Below, in pieces: positions 1 through 8,719 of a DNA stretch of 64,000 bases (position 1 is the stretch's first letter; each line of letters begins with the position of its first letter). The position numbers were made by a program, and so were the translations under genes. The stretch is from JBFXCS01 sp050181915 (lineage in GTDB: Bacteria; Actinomycetota; Thermoleophilia; Miltoncostaeales; Miltoncostaeaceae), in NCBI GenBank assembly GCA_050181915.1, contig JBFXCS010000001.1:620001-684000 (forward strand). Direction: 5' to 3'. The notes below the pieces were generated by a model that saw only the letters and a program-made list of their open reading frames with translations, ran no database searches and was not told the origin of the DNA.

Positions 1-2
1 CC

Positions 3-383
3 CGCGTCGACGAGATGATGAAGACCGCGGTCGGCGCCACGAAGGGCGCCGAGAAGACCGTGCAGGCCGTCTCGAACGCCGTCACGAAGCCGGTCCGCAA
101 GATCAGCGGCCTGGCCGCCGGCGCCCGCGAGGCCGTGGCCACGCTGCGCGCCCGCCGCGCCGCCGAGGCGGCCGCGGCCGCCGAGCGCGCCCAGGCGCCG
201 GCCGCGGAGCCGCCGGTCGGGCCGGTGGTGCCGGACGGCCTGATCATCCCGGAGGAGCCGGCGACGCCCGCCGCGCCGTCCGTCGACGGGGCGTCGGCGC
301 CGCCGGCCGCGGCCGAGGCGCCCGCGGCGCCCCCGCCGCCGGACGAGCCCCAGCCCGCCCCCCGGCACGAGAGCCCCTACTGA
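3..383 (+). CDS. C-terminal part of DUF948-like / YtxH-like protein (5' partial)
   Basis: The reading frame is already open at the first bases of the window, so the gene starts upstream and only its last ~125 residues are visible. The visible part begins with an amphipathic Lys/Val/Ala segment and an Arg/Ala-rich helix, then turns into a low-complexity Ala/Pro/Glu tail. No catalytic motif is present. In many Actinobacteria a DUF948 protein and a small companion protein precede alaS; position, and not sequence, suggests that identity here. Its TGA shares one base with the next ATG, so the two genes are translationally coupled. Confidence 0.5.
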   Translation, partial: RVDEMMKTAVGATKGAEKTVQAVSNAVTKPVRKISGLAAGAREAVATLRARRAAEAAAAAERAQAPAAEPPVGPVVPDGLIIPEEPATPAAPSVDGASAPPAAAEAPAAPPPPDEPQPAPRHESPY

Positions 384-613
384 TGGGCAGGCTCCTGAAG
401 ATCGGCGTCGTCGGCGCCGTCGTCGGATGGCTGCACTCGATCGGGGCCCTCGACCCGCGCCTGTGGATCGACACGCTCAAGCGCGAGAGGGAGCGGATCC
501 CCGAGCAGGTGAAGGAGGCCCTCGCAGCCGGCAAGCGGGCCGCCTCCGACACCGAGGCCGCCCTCGAGCGCGAGATCGAGGACGCGTTCGGCGACGGCGC
601 CGGCCGGCGCTGA
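383..613 (+). CDS. Small alaS-upstream protein (DUF6167-like by position)
   Basis: A 76-residue protein with an N-terminal hydrophobic segment (about residues 5-22) followed by a charged helix rich in Glu, Lys and Arg. It looks like a small single-span membrane protein with a cytoplasmic coiled tail. The start ATG overlaps the stop of the preceding gene (TGATG). In other actinobacteria a small protein of this kind (DUF6167) sits between a DUF948 gene and alaS; I infer the same role from synteny only. Its function is unknown. Confidence 0.55.
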   Translation: MGRLLKIGVVGAVVGWLHSIGALDPRLWIDTLKRERERIPEQVKEALAAGKRAASDTEAALEREIEDAFGDGAGRR

Positions 614-654
614 GACGGCCGCCTCCGACACCCGGTCCGCCTCCCTTCCGTTGG

Positions 655-670
655 TAAAGTGAACGGTCGC
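655..670 (+). promoter_or_regulatory. Extended -10 box of alaS, leaderless start
   Basis: TAAAGT at 655-660 is followed by 10 nt and the alaS ATG at 671. No ribosome-binding site fits. This favours ATG 671 and argues against the GTG at 659, which lies inside the -10 box. No good -35 is visible. Confidence 0.5.
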
Positions 671-3238
671 ATGACGACTGACGAGATCCGCGCGGCCTTT
701 CGCGACTACTTCGTCGGGCAGGGTCACCTGGCTCTGCCCTCGGCCTCGCTCGTCCCCTTCGAGGACGATCCCTCCGTGCTGCTCACGATCGCCGGGATGC
801 AGCCGCTCAAGGCCTTCTTCCTGGGGGCCGCCGAGCCGCCCTCACGGCGCCTCACCAGCTGCCAGAAGGTGTTCCGCACGGTCGACATCGACCAGGTGGG
901 CCACACCGCCCGCCACCTCACCTTCTTCGAGATGCTCGGCAACTTCTCGATCGGCGACTACTTCAAGGACGACGCCATCCGCTTCGGCTGGGAGGTGTCG
1001 ACCGAGGTGTACGGCCTGGATCCCGAGCAGATCTGGATCACGGTGTTCGAGGGGGCCGAGGGCGTGCCCGCCGACGACGAGGCGGTCGAGCGCTGGGTGG
1101 AGCTGGGCGTGCCGCGCGACCGCATCCAGGCCCTGGGCGAGGCCGACAACTTCTGGAAGGCCGGTCCGACGGGCCCGTGCGGGCCGAACACCGAGCTGTA
1201 CATCGACCGCGGCGAGGCCTACGGCCCGCCCGGCGGTCCCGCGGTGGGCGGCGACCGCTTCCTCGAGTTCTGGAACCTCGTGTTCATGCAGTACGACCGG
1301 GCGGCCGACGGCTCGCTCACGCCCCTGCCGGCCAAGAACATCGACACCGGCCTGGGCCTGGAGCGGATGGCGGTCATCAAGCAGGGCGTCGACACGGTGT
1401 TCGACACCGACGGCTTCCGGCCGCTCATCACCTGGACCGAGCGGCGCACGGGGCGCAGCTACGGATCGGTGCCCCGCGACGACCGGGCGCTGCGCGTGAT
1501 GGCCGACCACGGGCGCGCCATGACCTTCCTCGCCTCGGACGGCGTCACCCCGAGCAACGAGGGCCGCGGCTACGTGATGCGCCGCATCGTGCGCCGCGCT
1601 GTCAGCGAGGCCGGTCACCTGGGCCTGGAGCCGTCGGCCGTCGCGGACATCAGCGAGGTGGTGGTCGAGCTCTACCGCGACGCCTACCCGGAGCTGGCGG
1701 AGCGGGCGTCCGCGGTGCGCGACGTGCTGGGCGCCGAGGCCGAGCAGTTCGCCCGCACCCTCACCCAGGGGCGGCGCCTGCTGGCCGAGGTGATCGACCG
1801 CTCGCGGGCCGGCGGCAGGGTGTCGGGCGACGACGCCTTCCGTCTGCACGACACGTACGGCTTCCCCCTCGACCTGACCCTGGAGGCGGCCGCCGACGCC
1901 GGCCTGGCCGTCGACGCCGAGGGCTTCGAGCGGCTGATGGCCGACCAGCGCGAGCGCTCCCGGGTGGGCGGCCACGCCGCCGCCGGCGGCGACGTCGCCG
2001 AGCGCGCCGCCGCCGTGGCCCGCGAGGCCGCGCCGGCCGAGTTCGTGGGCTGGACGGACACCGTGATGGACACCCGCGTCACCGCGATGGAGGAGCTGGG
2101 CGACGGCACGGCGCTGCTCAAGCTGGAGCGCTCGCCCTTCTACGCCGAGGGCGGAGGGCAGGTGTCCGACGTCGGCACCATCGCGGGCGGCGGCGGCCGG
2201 GCGAGCGTGATCGACGCCTTCCGCCTGGGCGACGACCAGGTGCTGCGGGTCCGGATCGAGGAGGGCCACCTGCCGGTGGGCTCCGAGGTCACCGCCCGGG
2301 TGGACGAGCCCCGCCGGCGTCGCACCCAGGCCAACCACACCGCGACCCACGTCCTGAACTGGGCGCTGCGGGAGACCCTCGGCGAGGGCGTCCGCCAGGC
2401 GGGGTCGTACGTGGGCCCCGACAAGCTGCGCTTCGACTTCACCCACCGCGGGCGCATCCCGCAGGAGGAGATCGCGCGCATCGAGGCGCTGGTCAACCGG
2501 CGGGTGCGCGAGGACCAGCCGGTGGGGTGGGAGATCGTCGACCGCCAGGCCGCCGCCGACGAGGGCGCCATCGGGCTGTTCGAGGAGAAGTACGGCGAGC
2601 GCGTGCGGGTGGTCTCGGCCGGCGACTTCTCGAAGGAGCTGTGCGGCGGCACGCACGTGGCCCGCACCGGCGAGATCGGGCCCTTCACGATCGTGTCGGA
2701 GGGCTCGACCGGGGCGGGCGCCCGCCGCATCGAGGCCCTCACCGGCCCCGACGCCGTCGAGTGGCTGCGCGACCGCGAGCGGCGGCTGCTCGAGGAGCTG
2801 GAGCGGCGGGACGAGCGCATCCGCGCGCTCGAGGCCGACCTCAAGCGCGCCCGCTCGGGCCGCGCCGACGTGGGCGGCCTTGTGGCCGGGGCCGTGACGG
2901 CGGGGCCGGTGAGCGCGGTCGCGGCGCAGGTCGACGCGGCCGACATGGACGAGCTGCTGCAGATCTCCGACCGGGTGAAGCAGGGGCTGGGCGACGGCGC
3001 CGCCGTCGTGCTGGGCGCGGCCAGCGACGGGAAGGCGATGCTGGTCGCGAACCTCGCCCCGGGGGCGGTGGCCGCCGGGCTCTCGGCCGGATCCATGATC
3101 CGCGAGATCGCCCCGATCGTCGGCGGCGGCGGGGGCGGCAAGGAGGCCATGGCGCGGGCCGGGGGCAGGGACCCCGCGCGCCTGCCGGAGGCGCTCGACG
3201 CCGCCCGCGCGCTTCTCGGAGCGGCCGGGGGGGAGTGA
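671..3238 (+). CDS. alaS: Alanyl-tRNA synthetase
   Basis: Charges tRNA-Ala with alanine in the cytoplasm and hydrolyses mischarged Ser/Gly-tRNA-Ala. At 855 residues it is close to the family length. The N-terminal class II catalytic core is present (residues ~1-240, including the conserved HLTFFEMLGNFS segment near residue 80), followed by the tRNA-recognition region, the editing domain with zinc ligands HxxxH (H556, H560) and CxxxH (C658, H662), and the C-Ala domain whose glycine-rich GGGGGGK segment lies near residue 820. Start ATG 671 is chosen because a -10 box covers the alternative GTG at 659. The stop overlaps ruvX (GTGA). Synteny with ruvX-mltG-aroE is typical of Actinobacteria. Confidence 0.97.
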   Translation: MTTDEIRAAFRDYFVGQGHLALPSASLVPFEDDPSVLLTIAGMQPLKAFFLGAAEPPSRRLTSCQKVFRTVDIDQVGHTARHLTFFEMLGNFSIGDYFKDDAIRFGWEVSTEVYGLDPEQIWITVFEGAEGVPADDEAVERWVELGVPRDRIQALGEADNFWKAGPTGPCGPNTELYIDRGEAYGPPGGPAVGGDRFLEFWNLVFMQYDRAADGSLTPLPAKNIDTGLGLERMAVIKQGVDTVFDTDGFRPLITWTERRTGRSYGSVPRDDRALRVMADHGRAMTFLASDGVTPSNEGRGYVMRRIVRRAVSEAGHLGLEPSAVADISEVVVELYRDAYPELAERASAVRDVLGAEAEQFARTLTQGRRLLAEVIDRSRAGGRVSGDDAFRLHDTYGFPLDLTLEAAADAGLAVDAEGFERLMADQRERSRVGGHAAAGGDVAERAAAVAREAAPAEFVGWTDTVMDTRVTAMEELGDGTALLKLERSPFYAEGGGQVSDVGTIAGGGGRASVIDAFRLGDDQVLRVRIEEGHLPVGSEVTARVDEPRRRRTQANHTATHVLNWALRETLGEGVRQAGSYVGPDKLRFDFTHRGRIPQEEIARIEALVNRRVREDQPVGWEIVDRQAAADEGAIGLFEEKYGERVRVVSAGDFSKELCGGTHVARTGEIGPFTIVSEGSTGAGARRIEALTGPDAVEWLRDRERRLLEELERRDERIRALEADLKRARSGRADVGGLVAGAVTAGPVSAVAAQVDAADMDELLQISDRVKQGLGDGAAVVLGAASDGKAMLVANLAPGAVAAGLSAGSMIREIAPIVGGGGGGKEAMARAGGRDPARLPEALDAARALLGAAGGE

Positions 3239-3630
3239 AGGTACTCGCCCTCGACCACGGGGCGGCCCGCACCGGCGTCGCGGTCAGCGACCCGACGGGA
3301 ACCATCGCGCGGCCCCTGCCGGCCATCGCGCGCGTCGATTCGCCCGCCGGGCGGCGCGCCCTCGACGCGGTCGTCGCGCGGGAGGCGCCCGACCGCATCG
3401 TGGTGGGCGAGCCGCGGACCCTGCGCGGCGCGCGCGGCGCGCAGGCGCGCTCGGCGGCCGGGTTCGCCGGACGGCTGCGCGGCCGCCTGGACGTGCCCGT
3501 CGAGCTGTGGGACGAGCGCCTCACCACGGTCGAGGCCCGCCGCCGGGGGCGCGAGGGGGGATCGGGCGCGGACGTCGACAGCCTCGCCGCCTGCGTGCTG
3601 CTCGAGGCCTACCTGGCGGGGATGCGGTGA
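3235..3630 (+). CDS. ruvX: RuvX/YqgF family Holliday junction resolvase-like nuclease
   Basis: A 131-residue RNase H-fold protein of the YqgF/RuvX family, which is implicated in Holliday junction resolution and/or pre-16S rRNA 5'-end processing. The first acidic residue is D7 in the LALDHG motif. The family motifs VVGEP (middle), WDERLTT and the final D-x-LAA segment are present. It starts at GTG 3235 and overlaps the alaS stop by four bases (GTGA), so it is translationally coupled. Its own stop overlaps mltG the same way. The length is normal. Confidence 0.93.
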   Translation: MKVLALDHGAARTGVAVSDPTGTIARPLPAIARVDSPAGRRALDAVVAREAPDRIVVGEPRTLRGARGAQARSAAGFAGRLRGRLDVPVELWDERLTTVEARRRGREGGSGADVDSLAACVLLEAYLAGMR

Positions 3631-4502
3631 GCTCCTCCCGCCGACGCCCCCCGGCGCGGGGGCGCCGTCGCCGCGCGAGCGGCCGGCGGACGCTGCTGTG
3701 GCTGGTGCTGATCCTCCTGATGGTCGGCGCGGTCGGCTGGGCCGTCACCCGGGAGGTCGACCGGCGCGACGACGACGCCGAGCAGGTCGCCACGACCCAG
3801 GCGCCGCCGATCGCGCGCTTCCTGGTGCGCGAGGGCCTGCGCCGGGAGGACGTGGCCGCCCTGCTGGGCGAGGAGACCCCGCTGTCGCCCGAGCGCTATC
3901 TGGCGCTCACCGCCCCCGGCTCGCGCGGCCGGGCCCTGGCGGGCACCGACGGGCCCACCTCGCTCGAGGGCTTCCTGTTCCCCGCGACCTACGACATCGG
4001 CCCCGACACGACGCCCGCCGACCTCGTCGACGAGCAGGTGGAGGCCTACCGCCAGAACACGGCCGCGGTCGACTACTCGTACGCGGAGAGCCGCAACCTC
4101 ACCAGGTACGACGTGCTCATCATCGCGTCGATGATCGAGCGCGAGGTCCAGGTCGCGAACGAGCGCCGGATCGTGGCGAGCGTGATCTACAACCGCCTCA
4201 AGCAGGGCATGCGGCTCGACATCGACGCCACCGTGCAGTACGCCATCGGCGCCTGGAAGACCGAGCTCACGGCCGGCGACCTCGCGGTCGATTCGCCCTA
4301 CAACACGCGCAGGTTCACCGGCCTGCCTCCCGGCCCGATCGCCAGCCCGGGCATCGCGAGCATCCAGGCGGCCGCGAACCCCGCGCGCACCGACTACCTC
4401 TACTACGTGGCCCGCAACGACGGCACCGGCGGCCACTACTTCGCCCGCACCTCCGAGCAGTTCGAGCGGGACGTGCAGCGCTCGCGGGCGAACGCCGGGT
4501 GA
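3627..4502 (+). CDS. mltG: Endolytic murein transglycosylase MltG (YceG-like)
   Basis: A membrane-anchored lytic transglycosylase that cuts nascent peptidoglycan strands. Of its 291 residues, a basic N-terminus (~1-22) precedes one membrane helix (~23-40) and an extracytoplasmic YceG domain. The catalytic glutamate is E171 in ASMIERE. It is followed by the conserved YNRL, the DATVQYA-type segment and an SPYNTR...GLPPGPI motif. The GTG start overlaps the ruvX stop (GTGA). It is somewhat shorter than enterobacterial MltG because the membrane-proximal LysM-like part is compact. Confidence 0.93.
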   Translation: MSSSRRRPPARGRRRRASGRRTLLWLVLILLMVGAVGWAVTREVDRRDDDAEQVATTQAPPIARFLVREGLRREDVAALLGEETPLSPERYLALTAPGSRGRALAGTDGPTSLEGFLFPATYDIGPDTTPADLVDEQVEAYRQNTAAVDYSYAESRNLTRYDVLIIASMIEREVQVANERRIVASVIYNRLKQGMRLDIDATVQYAIGAWKTELTAGDLAVDSPYNTRRFTGLPPGPIASPGIASIQAAANPARTDYLYYVARNDGTGGHYFARTSEQFERDVQRSRANAG

Positions 4503-5314
4503 CGCTCGACGGCCGCACCCGCGTCGCGGGGATCATCGGCTGGCCGGTCGAGCACTCGCTCTCGCCGGCGATGCACAACGCCGCCTTCGGGGCGCTGGGG
4601 CTCAACTGGGCCTACGCCGCCTTCGCCGTCGACCCGGCCCGGGTGGAGGAGGCCGTCCGCGGCCTCGCCGCCGCGGGGGTGGCCGGCCTCAACGTGACGA
4701 TCCCCCACAAGCGGGCCGTGGTGCCGCTGTGCTCCTCGGTGTCGGACGCGGTGCGGGCGATCGGGGCCGCCAACACGCTGGTGCCCGACGGCGACGGCGG
4801 CTTCCGCGGCGACAACACCGACGCCGAGGGCTTCCTGCGCGCGCTCGACGAGGCGGCCCCAGTCGACCTGGAGGGCCGCGACGCGCTGGTGCTGGGCGCC
4901 GGCGGCGCCGCCCGGGCGGTCGTCTTCGCGCTGCGCTCCCGCGGGGCGCGGGTGCGGGTGGCGAACCGCACCGCGGCGAAGGCGGCCGAGCTGGGCGACC
5001 CGGTGCCCTTCGCCGGCGCGGCGTTGGACGCCGTCGCCGCCGGGACGGCGATCGTCGTCAACACGACCAGCCTCGGCCTGGAGGGCGACGCCGCGCCGCC
5101 GGAGCTGCCGCTCGCCGGCCTGGGGCCGGACCAGGTCGTGGTCGACGTGGTGTACCGCCGCGGCGGCACGCCCTGGCTCGCCGCCGCGACAGCCCGCGGC
5201 GCCCGCGGGGTCGACGGCCTCGGCATGCTGCTGCACCAGGGCGCCGCGGCGTTCGCTCAGTGGACCGGCGTGGAGCCCCCGATCGACGTGATGCGGGCGG
5301 CCCTGGCCGGCTGA
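4499..5314 (+). CDS. aroE: Shikimate dehydrogenase
   Basis: NADPH-dependent reduction of 3-dehydroshikimate to shikimate. The 271-residue protein carries the substrate-binding SLSPAMHN motif near residue 22, the catalytic Lys/Asp pair K71 (NVTIPHK) and D108 (DNTD), the nucleotide-binding GAGGAAR turn, and the NTTSLG motif. GTG 4499 overlaps the mltG stop (GTGA), so the gene ends the alaS-ruvX-mltG-aroE operon. Other shikimate genes lie about 26 kb downstream in this window. Confidence 0.96.
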   Translation: MTLDGRTRVAGIIGWPVEHSLSPAMHNAAFGALGLNWAYAAFAVDPARVEEAVRGLAAAGVAGLNVTIPHKRAVVPLCSSVSDAVRAIGAANTLVPDGDGGFRGDNTDAEGFLRALDEAAPVDLEGRDALVLGAGGAARAVVFALRSRGARVRVANRTAAKAAELGDPVPFAGAALDAVAAGTAIVVNTTSLGLEGDAAPPELPLAGLGPDQVVVDVVYRRGGTPWLAAATARGARGVDGLGMLLHQGAAAFAQWTGVEPPIDVMRAALAG

Positions 5315-5406
5315 CCCCGCCGGGCCGGGTCTGCAACGGACCGTGCCCCGGGGTGTGCGAAGCTCTGTCGTCCCTGCCGAGACGCTCCCTGCCGAGGGCC
5401 GCCACA

Positions 5407-7029
5407 GTGTCAACGACCTACGTCACCGGTCACCGCAACCCGGACATGGACTCGATCGCGTCCGCGATCGGGTACGCCGAGCTCAAGCAGCGCATCGACC
5501 CGTCCGGGGGCTACGTGGCGGTGCGGCTGGGCGACGTGAACGCCCAGACCTCCTGGGCGCTGGGGCGGGCCGGCCTGGAGCCGCCCGAGTTCCTGCCGCA
5601 CATCCGGCTGCGGGCGCGCGACGTGATGCGCACCGAGTTCGCCCTGGCGAACCACAACGCGTCGCTGCGCGACGTGGGCCTCGCGATGGCGAAGGGCGAC
5701 GTCGACATCATCCCGATCGTCGACGACGACGGCCTGATGGTCGGCATCCTCACCGCCCGCGACATCGCGCGGCGCTACATCAAGGAGTCCGGCGAGCCGT
5801 CGAGCTTCGCCGACCGGCAGGTGTCGGTGGACCTGATCGTGGACGTGCTCGGCGGCGAGCTGGTGCAGCGCCCGGAGCGCGTGCTCAACGGCCGCCTGTG
5901 GGCGGTGACGGTCGACGCCGAGAGCATGGGCCGCACGATGGGCCCGAACGACATCGTCGTGATCGGCGACCGCCCCGACGCCCAGCGGCGGGCGGTGGAG
6001 ATCGGCGTGGCCCTGATCGTGACGACCTACGGCGAGCGGCCCTCGCCGGAGCTGGTGGAGGCCGCGGCGGCGGCCGGGACCGGGGTCGTGGTGTCGCCGC
6101 TCGACTCGTACGTGACCGGCCGCATGGTGTCCCAGTCGGTGCCGGTGCGGGAGGTCATGAGCCGCGACCCGCTGCTCACGGAGCCCGACGACCTGCTCTC
6201 GGACATCGCCGACCGCATCAAGGAGATCCACTACAGCGCCGCGATCGCCGTCGCCCCGGACGGCCGGCCGCTGGGCATCGTCACCCGCTCGGAGCTGGTG
6301 AACCCGGCGCCGCGGCGCGTGCTGCTGGTGGATCACGGCGAGCAGGCCCAGAGCGTCCCCGGGGTGGAGCAGGCGCACATCGTCGAGATCCTCGACCACC
6401 ACCACATCGGCTCGATCGAGACCACCTTCCCGGTGGCCGCGACCTTCGACCCGGTGGGCAGCACCGCGACCCTCGTGGTGGAGCGCTTCCGCTCGCACGG
6501 GCGCGAGCCCCGGCGGCCGACGGCCACCATGCTGCTGGCCGCGGTGCTGTCGGACACGGTCATCCTCAGCTCGCCCACCACCACCGAGCGCGACCGGCTG
6601 GTGGTGGAGTACCTCGAGGAGCTGCTGGAGCTGGACGCGCGCGAGTTCGGCACGGAGATGTTCGAGGCGTCATCGGACGTCGGCGACGTGCCGGCCTCGG
6701 AGATCGTGCGGCGCGACGCCAAGGAGTACGAGGTGCGCGACGACCGCCGCATGTGCATCGCCCAGATCGAGACCGTGGGCAAGGGGCTGCTCGCCCGCCG
6801 CGACGAGCTGCTCACCACCCTCGACGCCGGGCGGCGCCAGAACAACTACGTGCTCTCGGCCCTGATGGTCACCGACATCCTCACCAAGGGCACCGACCTG
6901 CTCGTGTCCGGCGACGTGCCGGCGGTGGAGCGGGCCTTCGGCGTGGACGCCGTGGACCGGGTGCTGGAGCTGCCGGGCGTGATGAGCCGCAAGAAGCAGG
7001 TCGCGCCGGCCCTGATGGCCTCGCTCTAG
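5407..7029 (+). CDS. ppaC: Manganese-dependent inorganic pyrophosphatase with CBS-DRTGG-CBS insert (family II)
   Basis: Hydrolyses pyrophosphate to phosphate. The 540 residues are a split DHH domain (GHRNPDMDS near residue 7; the LDHHHIG motif and SDT further on) interrupted by CBS (about 70-130), DRTGG-like (about 135-240) and CBS (about 245-300) modules, then a DHHA2 domain ending in SRKKQ. In this subclass the CBS pair binds adenine nucleotides and tunes activity. GTG 5407 follows GAGGG at a suitable distance and puts the GHRNPD motif at the usual N-terminal position; upstream in-frame starts would run into aroE. Its stop shares the CTAG tetranucleotide with the convergent gene. Confidence 0.92.
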   Translation: MSTTYVTGHRNPDMDSIASAIGYAELKQRIDPSGGYVAVRLGDVNAQTSWALGRAGLEPPEFLPHIRLRARDVMRTEFALANHNASLRDVGLAMAKGDVDIIPIVDDDGLMVGILTARDIARRYIKESGEPSSFADRQVSVDLIVDVLGGELVQRPERVLNGRLWAVTVDAESMGRTMGPNDIVVIGDRPDAQRRAVEIGVALIVTTYGERPSPELVEAAAAAGTGVVVSPLDSYVTGRMVSQSVPVREVMSRDPLLTEPDDLLSDIADRIKEIHYSAAIAVAPDGRPLGIVTRSELVNPAPRRVLLVDHGEQAQSVPGVEQAHIVEILDHHHIGSIETTFPVAATFDPVGSTATLVVERFRSHGREPRRPTATMLLAAVLSDTVILSSPTTTERDRLVVEYLEELLELDAREFGTEMFEASSDVGDVPASEIVRRDAKEYEVRDDRRMCIAQIETVGKGLLARRDELLTTLDAGRRQNNYVLSALMVTDILTKGTDLLVSGDVPAVERAFGVDAVDRVLELPGVMSRKKQVAPALMASL

Positions 7030-7817
7030 CCCGGCTCGCCGAGCAGCTCGGGGGGCAGGGTGCGCAGCCAGTCGGCCGGCGGCCCCGCCGGGACGAACTC
7101 GAGGCCCAGCCAGCCGCTGTAGCCCACGATCCCCAGCGCCGCGACGATGCGGTCCAGGTCGATCTCGCCCGTGCCCGGCGCGCCCCGCCCGGGGCTGTCG
7201 GCGTACTGGACGTGGCCGATGACGTCGCCCACGGCCATGATCTCGGTGACCGGGTCGAGCCCGGCCCGATGGGCGTGGTAGGCGTCGAAGAGGACGCTCA
7301 CGGCGGCGTGGCCGACGTCGCGCACGAAGCGCTCGGCGTCGCGCGGGGTGGCGAGCATCGGGCGGTCCACGTCCACCGGGTTGAGGTGCTCGACCACGAC
7401 GCGCCCGCCCACCGCGACCACCTCGTCGGCCGCGGCGCGCACCGTGGCGATCGCCGTCTCCACCTGCTCCTCCTCGGAGACCCCGTCGAGCCAGCGCCCC
7501 ACCAGCAGGTTGACGGTCCCGCCGCCGCAGGCCACCGCCACCCGGGCGGCGTCGGCGGCCGCCAGGATCGCGTCGCCGGCCCGCTCGCGCACGTTGCAGA
7601 AGCCCCGCTCGCCGGCGGCCAGGTCGCCGCCGTCCGCGTTCACCAGGGCGGCGCGCAGGCCGGCCGCCTCGACCGCCTCGATCCATCGCGCCGCGCCGCC
7701 GGCCGGAGGCCACCAGGTCTCGACGGCGGCGAAGCCGGCGTCGCGCGCCGCCGCGGGCCGCCGCGGCGGGTCGATGTCGGGGAAGAGGGTGCTGAGGTGG
7801 GCGGAGAGCCGGATCAC
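7026..7817 (-). CDS. Hydroxypyruvate isomerase-like sugar-phosphate isomerase/epimerase (AP endonuclease 2 TIM barrel)
   Basis: A 263-residue xylose-isomerase-like TIM barrel. Metal and catalytic residues are recognisable in VVVEHLNP, FDAYHAHR and the hallmark DSPGR..PGTGEI segment seen in hydroxypyruvate isomerases (Hyi), which interconvert hydroxypyruvate and tartronate semialdehyde. The true substrate may be another keto-sugar acid. The start GTG overlaps the stop of the upstream dehydrogenase (GTGA), and the gene ends a four-gene minus-strand operon. Its TAG and that of the pyrophosphatase share CTAG at 7026-7029. Confidence 0.8.
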   Translation of the reverse strand: MIRLSAHLSTLFPDIDPPRRPAAARDAGFAAVETWWPPAGGAARWIEAVEAAGLRAALVNADGGDLAAGERGFCNVRERAGDAILAAADAARVAVACGGGTVNLLVGRWLDGVSEEEQVETAIATVRAAADEVVAVGGRVVVEHLNPVDVDRPMLATPRDAERFVRDVGHAAVSVLFDAYHAHRAGLDPVTEIMAVGDVIGHVQYADSPGRGAPGTGEIDLDRIVAALGIVGYSGWLGLEFVPAGPPADWLRTLPPELLGEPG

Positions 7818-8719
7818 GCGCCCAGCTCCCGGCGTCTCGCGGCGATGGCGCGGCCCCGGGCGAGCGCCTCGGCGCGCAGGTCGGCGACGGCGGCGCCGGC
7901 CTCGGCGGTCCACGGGGCGAAGGCCTCGCCCGCCGCGGCGCGCCCGGTGAGCGCGGCGGGCGCGGCGGCCCCGGACGCCAGGTGGGGGAAGAGCTGCGCG
8001 GCGATCAGCGAGAAGGTGGGCAGGCCGCCGAGGTCGGCGGTCGCCAGCGGCCCGGCGGCCATCCAGCGCGGCGCGAGGCCGTCGGAGACGGCCGCGTCGA
8101 TGTCGCGGGCGTCGGCGACGCCGGCCTCCAGCATGTGCAGGCACTCGCGCAGCACGGCGAACTGGATGCGGTTCCAGATGAAGCCCGGCGCGTCGCGGCG
8201 CACCACGAGCGGCTCCTTGCCCATGGCCGCGGCCACGGCTCGCAGCGCGTCGGTGGTCGCGGCGTCGGTGCGCGGGCCGGGCACCACCTCGACCACGGCC
8301 GTGAGGTGGGCGGGCTTCAGGAAGTGCAGCCCTCCGAAGCGCCCCGGGCGCGCGAGCGCGCCCGCCAGATCCTCGATCCGCAGGCTCGACGTGTTCGTGG
8401 CGATCACGGCGTCGTCCGCGCACCACGGCTCCAGGCGCGCCAGCAGCTCCCTCTTGACGGCCGGGTCCTCGACGACGGTCTCGATCACCAGGCCGGCGCC
8501 CGCGAAGGCCCCCGGCTCGATGGCGGCCGACCCGACCCCGGCGGCGCCCAGCGCGGCGGCCCGCGCGCGCGCCTCGGCGGCGCGCCCGGCCGAGCGGCCG
8601 GCGATCGTGACCGGCATGCCGGCGGCGGCGCAGGCCGCCGCGATCTCGGGCGCCATGGCGCCGGTGCCGACGACGACCGCGGTGATGGGTGCGGCGTTCA
8701 CGAGACGGGAGTCTCTCAT
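7814..8719 (-). CDS. 3-hydroxyacyl-CoA dehydrogenase-like NAD-dependent oxidoreductase
   Basis: 301 residues with an N-terminal Rossmann motif (VGTGAMAPEIA near residue 17), the NTSS segment, an HFLKPAH motif aligned with the HFFNPV of 3-hydroxyacyl-CoA dehydrogenases, and the helical C-terminal domain with the GFIWNRIQ motif. Relatives include 3-hydroxybutyryl-CoA dehydrogenase and L-gulonate 3-dehydrogenase. Co-transcription with a hydroxypyruvate-isomerase-like gene points to a sugar-acid or hydroxy-acid substrate and away from acyl-CoA, but this is inference. ATG 8719 overlaps the fetB stop (ATGA); an in-frame GTG lies seven codons later. Confidence 0.75.
   Translation of the reverse strand: MRDSRLVNAAPITAVVVGTGAMAPEIAAACAAAGMPVTIAGRSAGRAAEARARAAALGAAGVGSAAIEPGAFAGAGLVIETVVEDPAVKRELLARLEPWCADDAVIATNTSSLRIEDLAGALARPGRFGGLHFLKPAHLTAVVEVVPGPRTDAATTDALRAVAAAMGKEPLVVRRDAPGFIWNRIQFAVLRECLHMLEAGVADARDIDAAVSDGLAPRWMAAGPLATADLGGLPTFSLIAAQLFPHLASGAAAPAALTGRAAAGEAFAPWTAEAGAAVADLRAEALARGRAIAARRRELGA

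Noticed and set aside
659..661. GTG as alaS start
   Set aside because: It overlaps the -10 hexamer TAAAGT; ATG 671 fits family N-termini better.
842..2656. Long open frame antisense to alaS (604 codons)
   Set aside because: High GC keeps antisense and shifted frames open. Its sequence is low complexity and alaS is unmistakable.
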